In this document: positions 22,901 through 31,480 of the stretch, in pieces | Layout of the letters: each line of letters opens with the position of its first letter | Numbering within the stretch: position 1 is the stretch's first letter | Assembly (NCBI RefSeq): GCF_028640845.1 | Contig: NC_080542.1 | Span: forward strand, 63,315,064 to 63,379,063 | Source: Ahaetulla prasina | Taxonomy: Eukaryota; Chordata; Lepidosauria; Squamata; Colubridae | Reading direction: 5' to 3' | DNA length: 64,000 nt | The notes under the pieces: generated by a model | Database searches by the model: none | Seen by the model: only the letters and a program-made list of their open reading frames with translations | Told to the model about the DNA's origin: nothing | Made by a program: the position numbers and the translations under genes

Positions 22901-25900
22901 CACTTTGTTATAAACAACTCAAAAGAGCAAACATCTAATACCTCTTCCTCCTCCTATTTGCCCACAACAGCAATCCTGTGAGTTGGGATAAAAGACAATG
23001 ACTGGCCCACGGCCACCCAACTGGTTTTCATGCCCAAAGTGGGAGCAGAATTTGCAATCTCCTGGTTTCTAGCTTGGTTCCTTAAAAACCATATCAAACT
23101 GGTTCTCAATTATCTTTAATTATTTTAAATTTTAATTAAATTTTATTAATATTTTAATTAATTATTTTACTTATCCTAATTAATACTTTGATGATATCAT
23201 AATGTGGAACTTCAGACCTGCAATGGTAAACTTAATGCAGAACAGAAATTAAAATAACATAAATGTAGAAAAAATATTATTGTAGTCTTTCTTGTATTGT
23301 CAATCTTTTAATAAACCCTGAGAAAAAGCAATAATGTGCAAAGTATTCAGATTTTTTTCAGACTCAGAATCTCCTAATTTTTCTGTAGAATTTTCCCCTA
23401 ATGCTTTGGGTTTTCCTTTTCAGCTAATAGCTTGAGAGAAGATTACAAATTCTGCCATACTTTTAGCAATGAAATATCAAAGTTTTTGGAAGTAGATCCT
23501 GGAAAATTGGTAATCATGCATCCTGAAAAATTTCAATCGAAATATGAGGCCTCACTACATGTTTTGGATATCAAAGTGAGTAGCTATGATAAGTCCATAT
23601 TAGAACCAGATCTGGTTTATTCCTTTCACTTTTTTTTTGGTATTCCCTGATTTCTTGTATTCCAGATTACTTTTTAGAACTATAGAAGTACTTCTTTCAG
23701 CTGATCCAGCCTGCAAATAATGCAGGGTTCTTGTTTCATGTTTGTCTTTCTTGTGTTTGAACTTGTGAAGCTGGATGCAAATATCTAACAGGATTCTATA
23801 CCTGTAATCATAAACTTAAGTGAAGTTATACACTGGTATGCATGCATGCATATAAACATACCCAAACATTCACAAATCATGAAATCCAGAATATTTAAAG
23901 TGGTCAGTGCAAATCATAAAATATTTTATGGCCTTTAACCCTCTATTTTGGCATGAATTTTAATTAAACTCCTTAATGTGCTTTCAGAAAAGGTTGAAAG
24001 CCCACTTATTTTCAGTAGCTGTTTCTTGAATTACACTTCTTGAATTAACTTAACTTTAACTCTATATTTGTATGGGAAGGGGTGTAACCTCTTTCCAACT
24101 ACTCTCTTTCTTTAAAAAATGATTGTTTAAAAAGATTTATAGATAATGATAGATGTTTTTAAAAGCTTAGTAATTGGCAATCCAAGGTCAAGAAAAGATT
24201 TCTATGGATTGAAAGGAGAGAGGGACCCTTGGGGCTAAATCTTCTTTTAATATTTTTCAGTTAACACCTCTTTTCATTCAGCTTTTGTGAATGAATAAAT
24301 CTCAATAACCCACATAAAATATAAAAATACGTATAAAATATAAAATATCTCTGTTAGGATTTGTGTATAAATATTCTCCATAATTAAGCCTCTTGTAATA
24401 AGCTTCATTACGAAGTAAGAATTTTTGTTGCTGTAAACAGGAATCTACTGATGTTGCAGAAGTGAAGAACCATGTGGTGAAACATGCCCTACCTCTTGTT
24501 GGTCATCGCAAAACTGCTAATGATGCTAAGAGATATGCTAAGAAGCCCTTAATAGTTGTTTATTATACGGTAGACTTCAGCTTTGACTATCGTGCTGGTA
24601 GGTATAACTATAAAGTAATTTTCTTAAAATATTTAGTATAATATCATCTACTAATCTATAAATGGTCTGTTTGGTACTTCCAGCTACCCAGTATTGGCGA
24701 AATAAAGTTTTAGAGGTGGCTAAGGACTTTCCAGAATACACTTTTGCAATTGCTGATGAAGAAGACTACGCTTCAGAAATAAAAGATTTGGGATTAATTG
24801 ACAGCGGAGAAGATGTTAATGTTGCCATATTTGATGAAGCTGGTAAAAAATATGCCATGGAACCAGAAGAATTTGATTCTGATATACTTAGAGAATTTGT
24901 TTTGTCATTCAAAAAAGGTAAATGGTCTTGGATTTAGGTATACAGTTGGGTACCTGCATACTAGAAGCTGCAGAGGAAACAAAGATTTTCCATCGTTTTT
25001 TTTCCTGAAGCTTCTGCATGCCCAGGCTAAAAAGGAAGGCCAGAAGCTGCAGGAGGGGAAATGAAGGTGCAACAAAGCTCTTTCCAGATTTAGTTCCCTC
25101 ACAGCTTCTAGAGCACATGAGCTAGAAAGAAAGGCACTGTGGAAGAACAGCAAGCTTCTCCGTTGCTTGGCAACCTAGGCTTTGTTGCTAGATAATGTTT
25201 GTAAGCTGCTTCAAAAATGGGCCTTAATTCCTGGACGGGCTTACCTGGCCTAGAAAAGGACCGGTTTGCTATTTTTCCCTAATACAATCTGTGGCATTTC
25301 TAGAAGGAGATCTACAGTAAAAGCTAAGTTAGCGATTGGTGGCAGTGGGTGAAGAGGACTTTGTGGAACTGGTGGGTGGCGAAGCAGATTGAATACCTGC
25401 AGGAACCCAGCAGAGCAGGATAGGGGAAGAAAGAGTTAGTTGGGGGTGGAGGACGACACACTGCAGGAGTTATAACTTTGAAGCTGGATCGTAAGTAGAA
25501 TGGGGGATTGTGTCCTAACTTTGAATGATTGCTAAGTAACTGGTCATGAGTTGAGGAACCTGTATAGTTTGATGATAAGGAAAAGGTGTTTTGTGTTTGA
25601 TTTAAAGAACCAGTAAAAATGCTAACATGGAACACTTATGTGGGGACTGTAATTTTGCAAGTGGGAATAGCATGGGTGTGGTGTTGGTATAACAATGCTT
25701 TTCTATTTCCTTTGTAGGTAAACTAAAGCCCATTGTGAAATCCCAGCCAATACCAAAAAATAACAAAGGTCCAGTGAAGATTGTAGTTGGTAAAACTTTT
25801 GAATCCATAGTAATGGATCCAAATTCAGATGTTCTTATAGAGTTCTACGCTCCCTGGTGTGGGCATTGCAAGAAACTAGAGCCCATCTATATGGAATTGG

Positions 25901-26133
25901 GTAAAAAATATAAAAATCAGAAAAATTTAATAATTGCTAAAATGGATGCAACTGCTAATGATGTCACAAATGACAGTTATAAAGTGGAAGGTTTCCCCAC
26001 CATCTATTTTGCTCCCAGCAACAGCAAGAACAATCCAATTAAATTTGAAACTGGGGAAAGAGATTTGGAGAACCTGAGCAAATTTATTGAAGAACATGCC
26101 ACCAAATTAAGCACAACAAAAGATGAACTTTAA
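7843..26133 (+). CDS. PDIA4: Protein disulfide-isomerase A4 (ERp72), complete 10-exon gene
   Basis: This ER-lumenal oxidoreductase forms, breaks and reshuffles disulfides in secretory proteins. Joined exons are 7843-7936, 9483-9627, 11957-12162, 13044-13182, 19250-19455, 19543-19701, 23424-23575, 24441-24597, 24684-24917 and 25718-26133. They give 1908 nt, or 635 residues plus TAA; human PDIA4 is about 645. All introns are GT-AG and every phase is consistent. The protein has a signal peptide (1-24), an acidic linker (25-55), thioredoxin domains a0 (CGHC 81-84) and a (CGHC 196-199), redox-inactive b and b' (about 283-500), a' (CGHC 545-548), and a KDEL retrieval signal (632-635). The cis-proline contexts GYPTIK, GYPSLK and GFPTIY are present. 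No inactivating change was seen. The ATG at 7843 was chosen because it starts the signal peptide. Upstream UPRE and ERSE-like sites suggest stress induction. Confidence 0.97.
7937..9482 (+). other. PDIA4 intron 1
   Basis: 1546 bp, phase 1, GTAAGG..AAATAG. I recognised no repeat or gene in it apart from ordinary AT-rich sequence. Confidence 0.85.
9483..9627 (+). CDS. PDIA4: PDIA4 coding exon 2 (acidic linker, start of a0 domain)
   Basis: Encodes residues 32-79 plus two bases. The acidic segment [16 protein letters not shown] is followed by the first thioredoxin strand up to LLEFYAPW. The exon ends inside the Trp codon of the WCGHC motif (TG|G). Exon 4 has the same junction. Confidence 0.95.
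9690..10035 (+). mobile_element. Degenerate TA-type (Tigger/mariner-like) MITE in intron 2
   Basis: Matches the family at 28733-29103 in order: CTTAAGACC, TAAGTGAATTTC, TTATTAAGTGAATC, GGCTTCCCCATTGACTT, TTTTGATCACATAACC, GGGATGCTGCAG. Both termini are too eroded to define. No coding capacity. Confidence 0.6.
10385..11712 (+). mobile_element. L2 LINE fragment (reverse transcriptase to 3' end) in intron 2
   Basis: The frame from about 10423 gives [15 protein letters not shown], then [17 protein letters not shown] and the catalytic YADDTQLY, all characteristic of L2-clade RT. Downstream frames retain [16 protein letters not shown] and [14 protein letters not shown]. Frameshifts interrupt the ORF, so it is inactive. 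The 3' end CCGCCCTGAGTCCTTCGGG..GGGCGGTATACAAAT followed by AATAAATAAA is the L2-type tail. The SINE at 19986-20255 shares that tail. The copy is 5'-truncated and on the sense strand of PDIA4. Confidence 0.9.
11957..12162 (+). CDS. PDIA4: PDIA4 coding exon 3 (a0 domain active site)
   Basis: 206 bp starting inside the Trp codon, then [16 protein letters not shown] and the remainder of the first thioredoxin fold, including GYPTIK with the cis-proline. It ends at phase 1 (ACT G|GTAGGT). Same length and phases as exon 5. Confidence 0.96.
12163..13043 (+). other. PDIA4 intron 3
   Basis: 881 bp, phase 1, AT-rich. No repeat or embedded gene recognised. Confidence 0.8.
13044..13182 (+). CDS. PDIA4: PDIA4 coding exon 4 (linker, start of a domain)
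   Basis: Encodes [20 protein letters not shown], the linker between a0 and a, then the first strands of the second thioredoxin fold up to VEFYAPW. It ends inside the Trp codon, as exon 2 does. Donor TG|GTAAGA. Confidence 0.96.
13397..13560 (-). mobile_element. LTR-like 3' end (probably Gypsy-type), minus strand
   Basis: On the minus strand the segment contains AGTAAAAATTCTTTTGATTC, an LTR-like polyadenylation and U5 context, and ends GGGCAGGCCTAACA at 13397. Gypsy LTRs commonly end in CA after a similar stretch. Its start is not defined because sequence runs straight into the 3' side of the CNOT9 retrocopy. No paired LTR or target-site duplication was found, so the call is tentative. Confidence 0.35.
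13732..14612 (-). pseudogene. CNOT9: CNOT9 processed pseudogene in PDIA4 intron 4
   Basis: The minus strand gives an intronless, colinear copy of CNOT9 (RQCD1/CAF40), the armadillo-repeat subunit of the CCR4-NOT deadenylase. Reading starts at ATG 14612 with [11 protein letters not shown]. It continues through [68 protein letters not shown] and ARALRQC-like segments (the copy reads [20 protein letters not shown] and [16 protein letters not shown]). It ends at [20 protein letters not shown] and TGA 13734-13732. A Trp-to-stop change lies in the first 35 codons, and at least one frameshift (near 14190) splits the reading frame. Full length without introns means a retrocopy. It cannot make the full protein. 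Confidence 0.93.
14613..14990 (-). other. Junction segment between Gypsy integrase and CNOT9 retrocopy
   Basis: On the minus strand it starts just after an integrase-core-like MYFIVEL at about 14986. It then reads through sequence I cannot assign before the CNOT9 ATG. It may be retroelement sequence, CNOT9 5' UTR, or a mixture. Confidence 0.35.
14990..17555 (-). mobile_element. Decayed Ty3/Gypsy pol (protease to integrase), minus strand
   Basis: In minus-strand order there are four parts. Protease and linker-like sequence lies at about 17550-17250. Reverse transcriptase at 16859-16620 shows [20 protein letters not shown] and LPFGLQGA, the Gypsy RT signature. The RNase H end at about 15570-15430 shows [17 protein letters not shown] and DALSR. 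The integrase zinc-finger region near 15060-15030 shows CPICAFAKH. Many stops and frameshifts make it inactive. A TA-type MITE (15847-16214) is inserted between RT and RNase H. It lies antisense to PDIA4 in intron 4. Confidence 0.88.
15847..16214 (+). mobile_element. TA-type (Tigger/mariner-like) MITE inside the Gypsy element
   Basis: Starts ACAAGTAGTCCTCAGCTTATG and ends TAAGTCAAGGTCTCCCTCTA, inverted ends consistent with the family consensus ACAGGTAGTCCTCGACTTA, with TA at each flank. The interior has the shared words TAAGTGAATCACTGCAGTTG, TTGTCAGAAG, GATCATGGGGATGCTGCAG and CATAAGTCACTTTTTTCAG. Non-coding. Confidence 0.8.
17556..17995. other. Intron 4 sequence, nothing recognised
   Basis: AT-rich sequence between the Gypsy remnant and the Tc1 remnant. 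No further repeat identified. Confidence 0.5.
17998..18552 (-). mobile_element. Internally deleted Tc1-like transposon (555 bp)
   Basis: Terminal inverted repeats begin CAGTAGTGGCCAAAATTGTG and end TTTCCACAGTTCCGGCCACC-ACTG, flanked by TA dinucleotides. On the minus strand near 18440-18410 the sequence encodes [14 protein letters not shown], the conserved end of the Tc1 DDE transposase with the catalytic Glu in IENL. Most of the transposase is deleted and stops are present, so it is non-autonomous. It lies in PDIA4 intron 4. Confidence 0.9.
18553..19249. other. End of PDIA4 intron 4
   Basis: AT-rich sequence with a G run at about 18799. The intron closes with a polypyrimidine tract and TGATATAG. 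No repeat was recognised. Confidence 0.6.
19250..19455 (+). CDS. PDIA4: PDIA4 coding exon 5 (a domain active site)
   Basis: 206 bp with the same length and phases as exon 3. It encodes [18 protein letters not shown] and the remainder of the second thioredoxin fold, with GYPSLK containing the cis-proline. Exon 6 follows after an intron of only 87 bp (19456-19542). Confidence 0.96.
19543..19701 (+). CDS. PDIA4: PDIA4 coding exon 6 (a/b boundary)
   Basis: Encodes [15 protein letters not shown], then [17 protein letters not shown], the start of the redox-inactive b domain. It ends at phase 1 (GCA G|GTATGT). Confidence 0.95.
19986..20255 (+). mobile_element. tRNA-derived SINE with L2-type tail, intron 6
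   Basis: The head GGCCGTGGTGTGGCTCAGG with GCAGGTTCTAGTCCCACCAG supplies A- and B-box-like promoters. The body contains TGACTCAGCCTTCCATCC and GGGGGCAATAAGTTGACTTT. The tail TGTAAGCCGCCCTGAGTC..GAAGGGCGGGATATAAATG is shared with the L2 LINE at 10385-11712, so L2 machinery probably mobilised it. Poly-AAAT end. Confidence 0.85.
20353..22508. mobile_element. Long non-autonomous hAT-type element (2156 bp), intron 6
   Basis: It begins CAGTGGTGTGATTCAAATAA and ends GCTGAATCCCACCACTG. It is flanked by an 8-bp duplication with one mismatch (GATTTATT at 20345, GATTGATT at 22509). The left subterminal region carries GGCATGGCTGG..GTGACTGGGTGGGCATGGCC, as in other family members. The interior (about 20940-22440) is unrelated to the other copies and has no transposase ORF. 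A TA-type MITE sits inside it at about 20556-20923. Confidence 0.7.
20556..20923 (+). mobile_element. TA-type MITE inside the 20.4-kb hAT element
   Basis: Contains CTTATGAGCACAATTGAGACC, TTAAGTGAATCACTGCAGTTG and GATCATGTGACTGTGG, and ends TAAGTCAAGGATTACCTG before TA. The left terminus is missing, so the copy is truncated or recombined. Confidence 0.75.
22531..22895 (-). mobile_element. TA-type (Tigger/mariner-like) MITE, inverted, intron 6
   Basis: Starts TACAGATAGTCCTCAACTTG after TA (22529-22530). It contains the reverse complement of the family words (AGTGATTCACTTAACAACTG, TGTCTCACTTAGCAATAG). The distal end is eroded near TTCCATTGTGGCC. Confidence 0.75.
22915..23095 (-). mobile_element. 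Squamate tRNA-derived SINE, minus strand, intron 6
   Basis: The reverse complement reads AAGCTAGAAACCAGGAGATT, GGGCATGAAAACCAG, GTGGGCCAGTCATTGTC and CAACTCACAGGATTG, the same body as the SINE at 4555-4901. Diverged, non-coding. Confidence 0.7.
23096..23423. other. AT-rich end of PDIA4 intron 6
   Basis: A very AT-rich stretch at 23105-23185 composed of TTAAT/ATTAA words, then ordinary intron ending TTTTCCTTTTCAG. Confidence 0.7.
23424..23575 (+). CDS. PDIA4: PDIA4 coding exon 7 (b domain)
   Basis: Encodes [18 protein letters not shown], the b-domain core, through VLDIK. It ends at phase 0 (AAA|GTGAGT). No CxxC is present, as expected for the non-catalytic b domain. Confidence 0.94.
23576..24440 (+). 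other. PDIA4 intron 7
   Basis: 865 bp, phase 0. A GCATGCATGCATA run lies near 23838. The segment around 23975-24115 (AAAAGGTTGAAAGCCCACTT onward) may be a LINE remnant but I cannot assign it. Confidence 0.7.
24441..24597 (+). CDS. PDIA4: PDIA4 coding exon 8 (b/b' domains)
   Basis: Encodes [20 protein letters not shown], the b to b' transition, through [14 protein letters not shown]. It ends at phase 1. The following intron is only 86 bp (24598-24683). Confidence 0.95.
24684..24917 (+). CDS. PDIA4: PDIA4 coding exon 9 (b' domain)
   Basis: Encodes [38 protein letters not shown] and the rest of b' to [10 protein letters not shown]. In PDI-family proteins b' is the main substrate-binding domain. 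Ends at phase 1 (AAA G|GTAAAT). Confidence 0.96.
24936..25567. mobile_element. Possible TA-flanked non-autonomous element in intron 9
   Basis: The right part ends GAGTTGAGGAACCTGTATAG, resembling the GTCGAGGACTACCTGTA terminus of the TA-type MITE family. The left part starts TATACAGTTGGGTACCTG. The ends are only roughly inverted and the interior is unrelated to the family, so this is tentative. Confidence 0.3.
25718..26133 (+). CDS. PDIA4: PDIA4 coding exon 10 (a' domain, KDEL, stop)
   Basis: Encodes the linker [20 protein letters not shown] and the third thioredoxin domain in one uninterrupted exon. [14 protein letters not shown] holds the active site and [10 protein letters not shown] the cis-proline. 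The end is [11 protein letters not shown] then TAA. KDEL is the canonical ER retrieval signal; the human protein ends KEEL. Unlike a0 and a, this CGHC motif is not split by an intron. Confidence 0.97.
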
Positions 26134-26984
26134 ATAGAACATTTTTCAGATTTTAAGAAAAAGTCAGTGCTAACTTACTGAAAGTGGAGGAGCAGTGCAG
26201 CGTCTGGAACAAAGTGGGGTTGAGGTGGAAAAACATTGCAGTATGAGTTTTTTGTATTATAAATCTAATTTGAACACTGCACTTTTTGATGTGAAATTTT
26301 ATTACGGTAGTTTATCTGTTTTACTCTTAAGACAAATACATTTTTGTGACTCATGTTCTCAATTCTTTCATCTCTATATGAAAACAAAGAAACTTTCTCA
26401 ACCAAATCAATGTTTGTTCCAATTCCACATGATTTCTTAATGGAAAGAAGGTGATATGAACATAAATGCACATGGCCAAACACATAGCAATATATGAACT
26501 GATTTCTATCCTGGTCCTATACTTTCTGTATCTATGCAAAACAAATTTTAGATGGCAATAGTCTGTACTTTATTTTAATAAGTGATCACCTACATTCATA
26601 CTTGTGAGATTTATTTTTAACAACTGTTGCAAGATAAAAGCAATTCTAAGGTTACAAGATGTTCATAATTATTGCTTAATCACAGTAAAGTACCATTGCA
26701 ACTTATCAGATGTTTGAGTGAAATTCATATATTGCAGGCTATATCCAAAAGAAAATATTTAATATATGGGAAACCAGTGCACATTCTCTTCAGTTGTATA
26801 TTCATGGGCCAGGTTTTTCACTTTTATAAATCAACATTTTAGCATCCTGTAAAAGACATTAATCTGGGTATTTGTTGAATTTTGTTGTTAGAAATTAAAA
26901 CCTACATTTTGTGATCAAAAGTTCTGTGATGGCACATTAAGTCATTGTAGCAACTCAATTCTTGTAATCTTAGCAGAGTAACAG
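26134..26984 (+). other. Probable PDIA4 3' UTR
   Basis: AT-rich sequence after the stop without recognisable repeats until about 26985. An ATTAAA hexamer lies at 26894-26899, followed by TG-rich sequence, and a canonical AATAAA occurs at 27946-27951. Either could be the polyadenylation signal. Transcript data would be needed to choose. Confidence 0.5.
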
Positions 26985-27155
26985 AATAGCAGAGTTGAAA
27001 GGGACTTTGGAGGTCTGGTTCAACCCCTGTTCAAGCAGGAGGGCCTATACTATTTCAGACAAATGTCGTTTCTTAAAAGTCTCCAATGATGGAGTACCCA
27101 CAACTTCTGAAGGCAAGCCGTTCCACTGGTTTATTGCTCTCACTACTCATCTTCA
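26985..27155 (-). mobile_element. CR1 LINE 3' end, minus strand
   Basis: On the + strand it reads AGAGTTGAAAGGGACTTTGG, CAAGCAGGAGGGCC, CTCCAATGATGGAGTACCCA and GGCAAGCCGTTCCACTG. This is the reverse complement of the CR1 ORF2 end, as also seen at 57975-58160. Only about 170 bp remain. Confidence 0.8.
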
Positions 27156-28730
27156 TATAAAAAATAAGTAATCTGATGTATTTTTAGAAAAAATAAAACA
27201 GAAAATATAAAGAACAAAATTAAATTTTAGCAAGCACTTTTAAAAATTGGAAAAAAAACATTTCTAATATATAATTTTGCATACTTGATAAAATATTATT
27301 GTTTGAAGCAGCATATTATAATGTAATCATCCAAAATATCACAACATAATCAGAAAGCTTTTATGTTCTTCAGCAATCTACATCTGGCTGAAAGTCGAGG
27401 AGAAATTGGAGTAAGCGAAGGACAATATATTGTGCTTTTCCATCTTCAACTATGCATCAAAGGCTACAGATGCCAGTACTCTGAAGAATTTTTTTATCAA
27501 AGTGAAGTGATTCCCTTAAGTTTTATCTTCACTTTTCATTTTTTAACCTATATTTTTTATAAACGAAGCCCAAATTTTATATTTGTCCATAGAAAGTTTA
27601 CATCCCTAGGCAGTCCACTTATATAAAGTGCAATCAGATCCTCAACCCATTGAATGAAGGGGCCATTTCTTTTGTCTTCCTAATGCTGCAATTAAAGTCT
27701 TTTGATCATAGTAATGGTACAGAAAATCTATTTATGTTGTCAAATTCCAAGTACTAGCTATGTAATTCAAAAGGATATTGTCATCTTAAAATTTTAATTT
27801 TTGTTGTACAGTCATATTGATATAATTCTCACTCATTACATCTGCAAATAGATCCTTTCTATCTGTTTTAAAGAAGAATTATCGTTATATCTCCAACAAA
27901 ATGCAGTTTTCCACAACCCTTTTCTGTACAAGCATAACAGAATCCAATAAATTCTGAATATTATAAATATTTATATATTTTATATAAAATATATAAATAT
28001 AAAGGAATTTGTTAAGAATTGAAGGCAAGAGAACCTGAAGAACGCTAAGATTTTTGAACAAACATTCTTGTGGTGCTCTGTGGAAGTTAGATATGTGTTA
28101 CAAAGAGTATGGCTTGACTAAGCTTGAAGTAATTTGATTGTAGACTAAAGAACAGTATCGACCAATGTAATTCCACATATTTCAATCTGATTTTTTTTTT
28201 CAGGGAAATCCTGATGCTTTCTCCACATTGGCAGGTGGCGGTATACAGTTTTAAGATTATTTATAATACTAAGCCCTAAGTACTAAGTACATGGGGACAA
28301 GCCTGGGAACTCCAGGCCTATTAGCTAGACTGGGAAGTTTTAAAAAAATCCCTAAAAATCCAACAAGTCATATTCATAAAGCAACCAAGAAAACTGCAGA
28401 GACATCAGGAATCAAGCTTTACTTGACATACTCGCCATGCTTTAGCTAGAGAATTTTGGAAATCCTCACTTCCAAACAGGTAGAGAGAGGCAAACTGAAT
28501 TTTCTCTTAAGGTTTGCATCTGGTTTGGACACGCACGGTAGTATTCTGTGTTTCTTATAGGTTTGATTATTCACAGGCCTTTTATTCTTTTAGACTGAAT
28601 GCCAGAGCTGTAAATATTGATATTTTCTTCCAGTGCTATATATAGTGTGTTAGTTCTACCCATAAACACCTTATTTTGGTTGAAACAGTAATCTCCATTA
28701 GACAGCCTCTTCAAAAAAATGCTATAATAC
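27156..28730. other. Intergenic, no gene recognised
   Basis: AT-rich sequence with an AT-only palindromic stretch (27958-28003, TATAAATATTTATATATTTT type). Short ORFs have no recognisable domain. Confidence 0.5.
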
Positions 28731-28732
28731 TA

Positions 28733-29103
28733 CAGGTAGTCTTCAACTTAGAACCAAATTTCTGTTGCTAAGTAAGACAATTGTTAAACGGGTTTTGCCC
28801 CATTTTGTGACCTTTTTTGCCACAGTGAATCACTGCAGTTGTTAAAGGAATCACATGGTTGTTAAGCAAATCTGGCTTCCTCCTTTGACACTGTCAAAAG
28901 CTGGCCAGGAAGATTACAATGACCATATGATTCCAGGATTGCAAATATCATAAATACATGCAGTTGTCAAGTGCCCAAATTTTGATCATATGACCATAAG
29001 AAAACTTGTTTCGTACGTGTGAAAACTGGACATAACTCACTTTTGTTAGTGTCCTTTTAACTTTAGCCGCAAAACAAATGTTTGTAAGTTGAGGACAACT
29101 TAT
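28733..29103 (+). mobile_element. TA-type (Tigger/mariner-like) MITE, best-preserved copy
   Basis: Starts TACAGGTAGTCTTCAACTTA and ends GTAAGTTGAGGACAACTTATA, with TA flanks and inverted termini. The interior contains TTTTGCCCCATTTTGTGACC, GTTAAGCAAATCTGGCTTCC and TTTGATCATATGACC. It has no ORF and must have depended on a transposase in trans. Confidence 0.85.
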
Positions 29104-29590
29104 ATATCTCTTTGTCTCAGGAGTGTGTCTCCCACAATTCCTTTGGAGCAGAGTCCTTCCAGTAAGAACTCTTTAATAAAAACATTGAAGTGAGCCTTGA
29201 TTACTTGCTTTGGGTCTTACATTTTGATTCCACACAACATACATACATACATACAGTACATACATATAATACAGTTGCTTGGGGCATCTATACAAATATC
29301 CTTCTGAAACCATTTAAAGGGAACTGAAAATGCCTGGCTCTGATTATAGCCGGAATTGCCCTCATTATTTCCTGCTCAACTACGCTATGCTAATCAGGAA
29401 TAGTATTAACCACAATCCTTTTAATTAACATAATAAAACTTAAGTAAATAAAATCTGTACTCAAATATAGGTGCCATAGGTATTACAACTTACAAATTAT
29501 TTTTTTCTATCTGGAATTACAAAATTACGATCTTTCAGTAACTGAAGCCAGCTAAACCATTTAAAGGCAGCTAAATCTTAGACAAAAGCT
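29104..29590. other. Intergenic with (CATA)n
   Basis: A short (ACAT)n-type array lies at about 29238-29275. Otherwise nothing recognised. Confidence 0.5.
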
Positions 29591-29680
29591 ATTGTCTTAT
29601 ACACTGTAAGCCGCCCTGAGTCTTCGGAGAAGGGCGGGATATAAATGTAAATTAAAAAAATAATAATAAAAAAAAGCATT
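29591..29680 (+). mobile_element. 3' fragment of the L2-tailed SINE
   Basis: CTATTGTCTTATACACTGTAAG followed by CCGCCCTGAGTCTTCGGAG and GGGCGGGATATAAATG with an A-rich tail is identical in layout to the end of the SINE at 19986-20255. 5'-truncated. Confidence 0.85.
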
Positions 29681-29748
29681 TACAGTACAACCTTGGTGCA
29701 TTGGCAGCTATGTTATTGCAGAACTGAACAGATATAATTGTGGTAAAT

Positions 29749-29870
29749 CAAAAGACTAGTCAAGGGCAGCAGTGGGAAAGGGAGAAAGAGAGAACAAGGA
29801 GATCAATCTGTAACTGACGGTGAACAATCAATTGAAATTGAAATTATCCACTACTCTCGGACCAGTCAGG
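29749..29870 (+). repeat. Unidentified dispersed repeat, copy A
   Basis: Shares AAAAGAC(C/T)AGTCAAG, GCAGTGGGA and CGGACCAG(C/T)CAG, in the same order, with copies at 38972-39078 and 41731-41830. I do not recognise the family. No ORF, A/B box or clear inverted termini. Confidence 0.6.
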
Positions 29871-31074
29871 ATTTGATCTAAGGACACTTTCTATTTATAT
29901 GTCTTTTATTTCGTTATTTTTTAAAATAGAGTGAAATTGTACCGCAATCTTTTTTTTAAAAAAATGATACAATAGATACATTTAAATACAATTAATCAAC
30001 ACAACAAGGCAAATGTATTTTGAACCATATATAAACTTGCATATGAATCCTCTGTTTCATACCCTCATGCATGATGGGAAACCAATATGCAAAAATGTAA
30101 CAGTGAGATAATCCCAGCCCCCCCTCCCCCAAACTACGAAGAACAGCTGTAGTAGAAATGTGAATGCTGCAGTTCTGTAGGCTTTTTAACCTGCTATACA
30201 TATATGTAAATTGGAATAAACAAATAATTGCTACCATATTTCTTGTTATGGCAGTTTAATGTATAATATTGGCTCTTTTGGTGACAAAATGCTGCACAAA
30301 TTGTGCAAAATAATAACAATATAGAATTCACCCTATTTCATTCTACCTTTGTCTACTGTGAGGATTCAACAGACCTCAGGTATCATGGAAGATAAACCAT
30401 TCTTTTGTTCTTGGCTGATGGATTTTCATACTCTTGGTCTGTGAAATTGGTGTGTAAGCAGTTTTGAGGGGATGATTATAGATTCAATCAAGTCACCTGG
30501 TTGAATTTCAAGGCATCACATTAGGTACCTTTTGAAGATTCAAAGTGAATTTAGAAATTTAGTGGATCTCCTGGTTTTCCAGTCTCTAACAGCATCGCAG
30601 CTTGCTTGCTTTCCCATGGAAAACAGGAGGCTGAATGATACGACTCTTGAATAAACATTATGTAGCAAGATTTCTAAACTGCAGTAGTGCCTGACTGAAC
30701 AGTTGGGGAATCATGTTCTGAAAGAGAAACTCAGATCGTTCATCTTTTTAAATTTGGTCTGCTCTTTCTGCTAATCTGTACCTTATTCTTCTCTTTCCTG
30801 GATGTTTATTTATTTCCTGAATGTTTATTTCTATATACATATTTTCAAATGTATAGCATTTGACTTTGGTTGGCTCAGGGCCTCTTTTATTGCCTTTCAT
30901 TTTACCATTTTCTCTTTAAAGAATAGCAATAAAAAATTTTCTGTGTCCTTCCTGCTAGTTGTTGGTCTTTGGGGTTGACGTGTAAATGTCTGTCTTCATT
31001 GGTGGTTATTCTAAGACAGTGTAATTGCTTACTATATTACTGTACCATATAATACAGTGCATATAGTCACGGCT
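29871..31074. other. Intergenic, nothing recognised
   Basis: AT-rich sequence. No domain-bearing ORF or repeat identified. Confidence 0.5.
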
Positions 31075-31480
31075 ATGGTATGGCTGTGAAAGTTGAACCA
31101 TAAGAAAGGCTGAACGCCAAAGAATTGAGGCCTTTGAACTCTGGTGCTAGAGAAGACTCCTGCAAGTCCCTTGGACTGCAAGGCGAACAAACAAGTCAGT
31201 CCTAGAGGAGTTCAACCCTGACTGCTCTTTAGAAGGCCAGATCCTGAAGATGAAATTGAAATACTTTGGCCACCTAATGAGAAGGAAGGACTCACTGGAG
31301 AAGAGCCTAATGCTGAGAAAGATTGAGGGCAAAAGAAGAAGGGGACGACAGAGAACGAGGTGGCTGGATGGAGTCACTGAATCAGTAGGTGTGAGTTTAA
31401 ATGGACTCCAGTGGATAGTAGAGGACATAAGGTCACTATGGGTCAGACACGACTTCGCAACGAACAACAACAACAATAAT
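31075..31480 (+). mobile_element. Bov-B (RTE) LINE 3' end
   Basis: The frame at 31250 encodes LKYFGHLMRRKDSLEKSLML, EGKRRRGRQRTRWLDG and LWVRHDFATNN, the C-terminal signature of Bov-B/RTE ORF2. The upstream frame retains RRLLQVPWTARRTN-like sequence. It ends with GGGTCAGACACGACTTCGC and an (AAC)n-like tail. 5'-truncated and inactive. Bov-B is known to be shared between squamates and ruminants by horizontal transfer. Confidence 0.9.
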
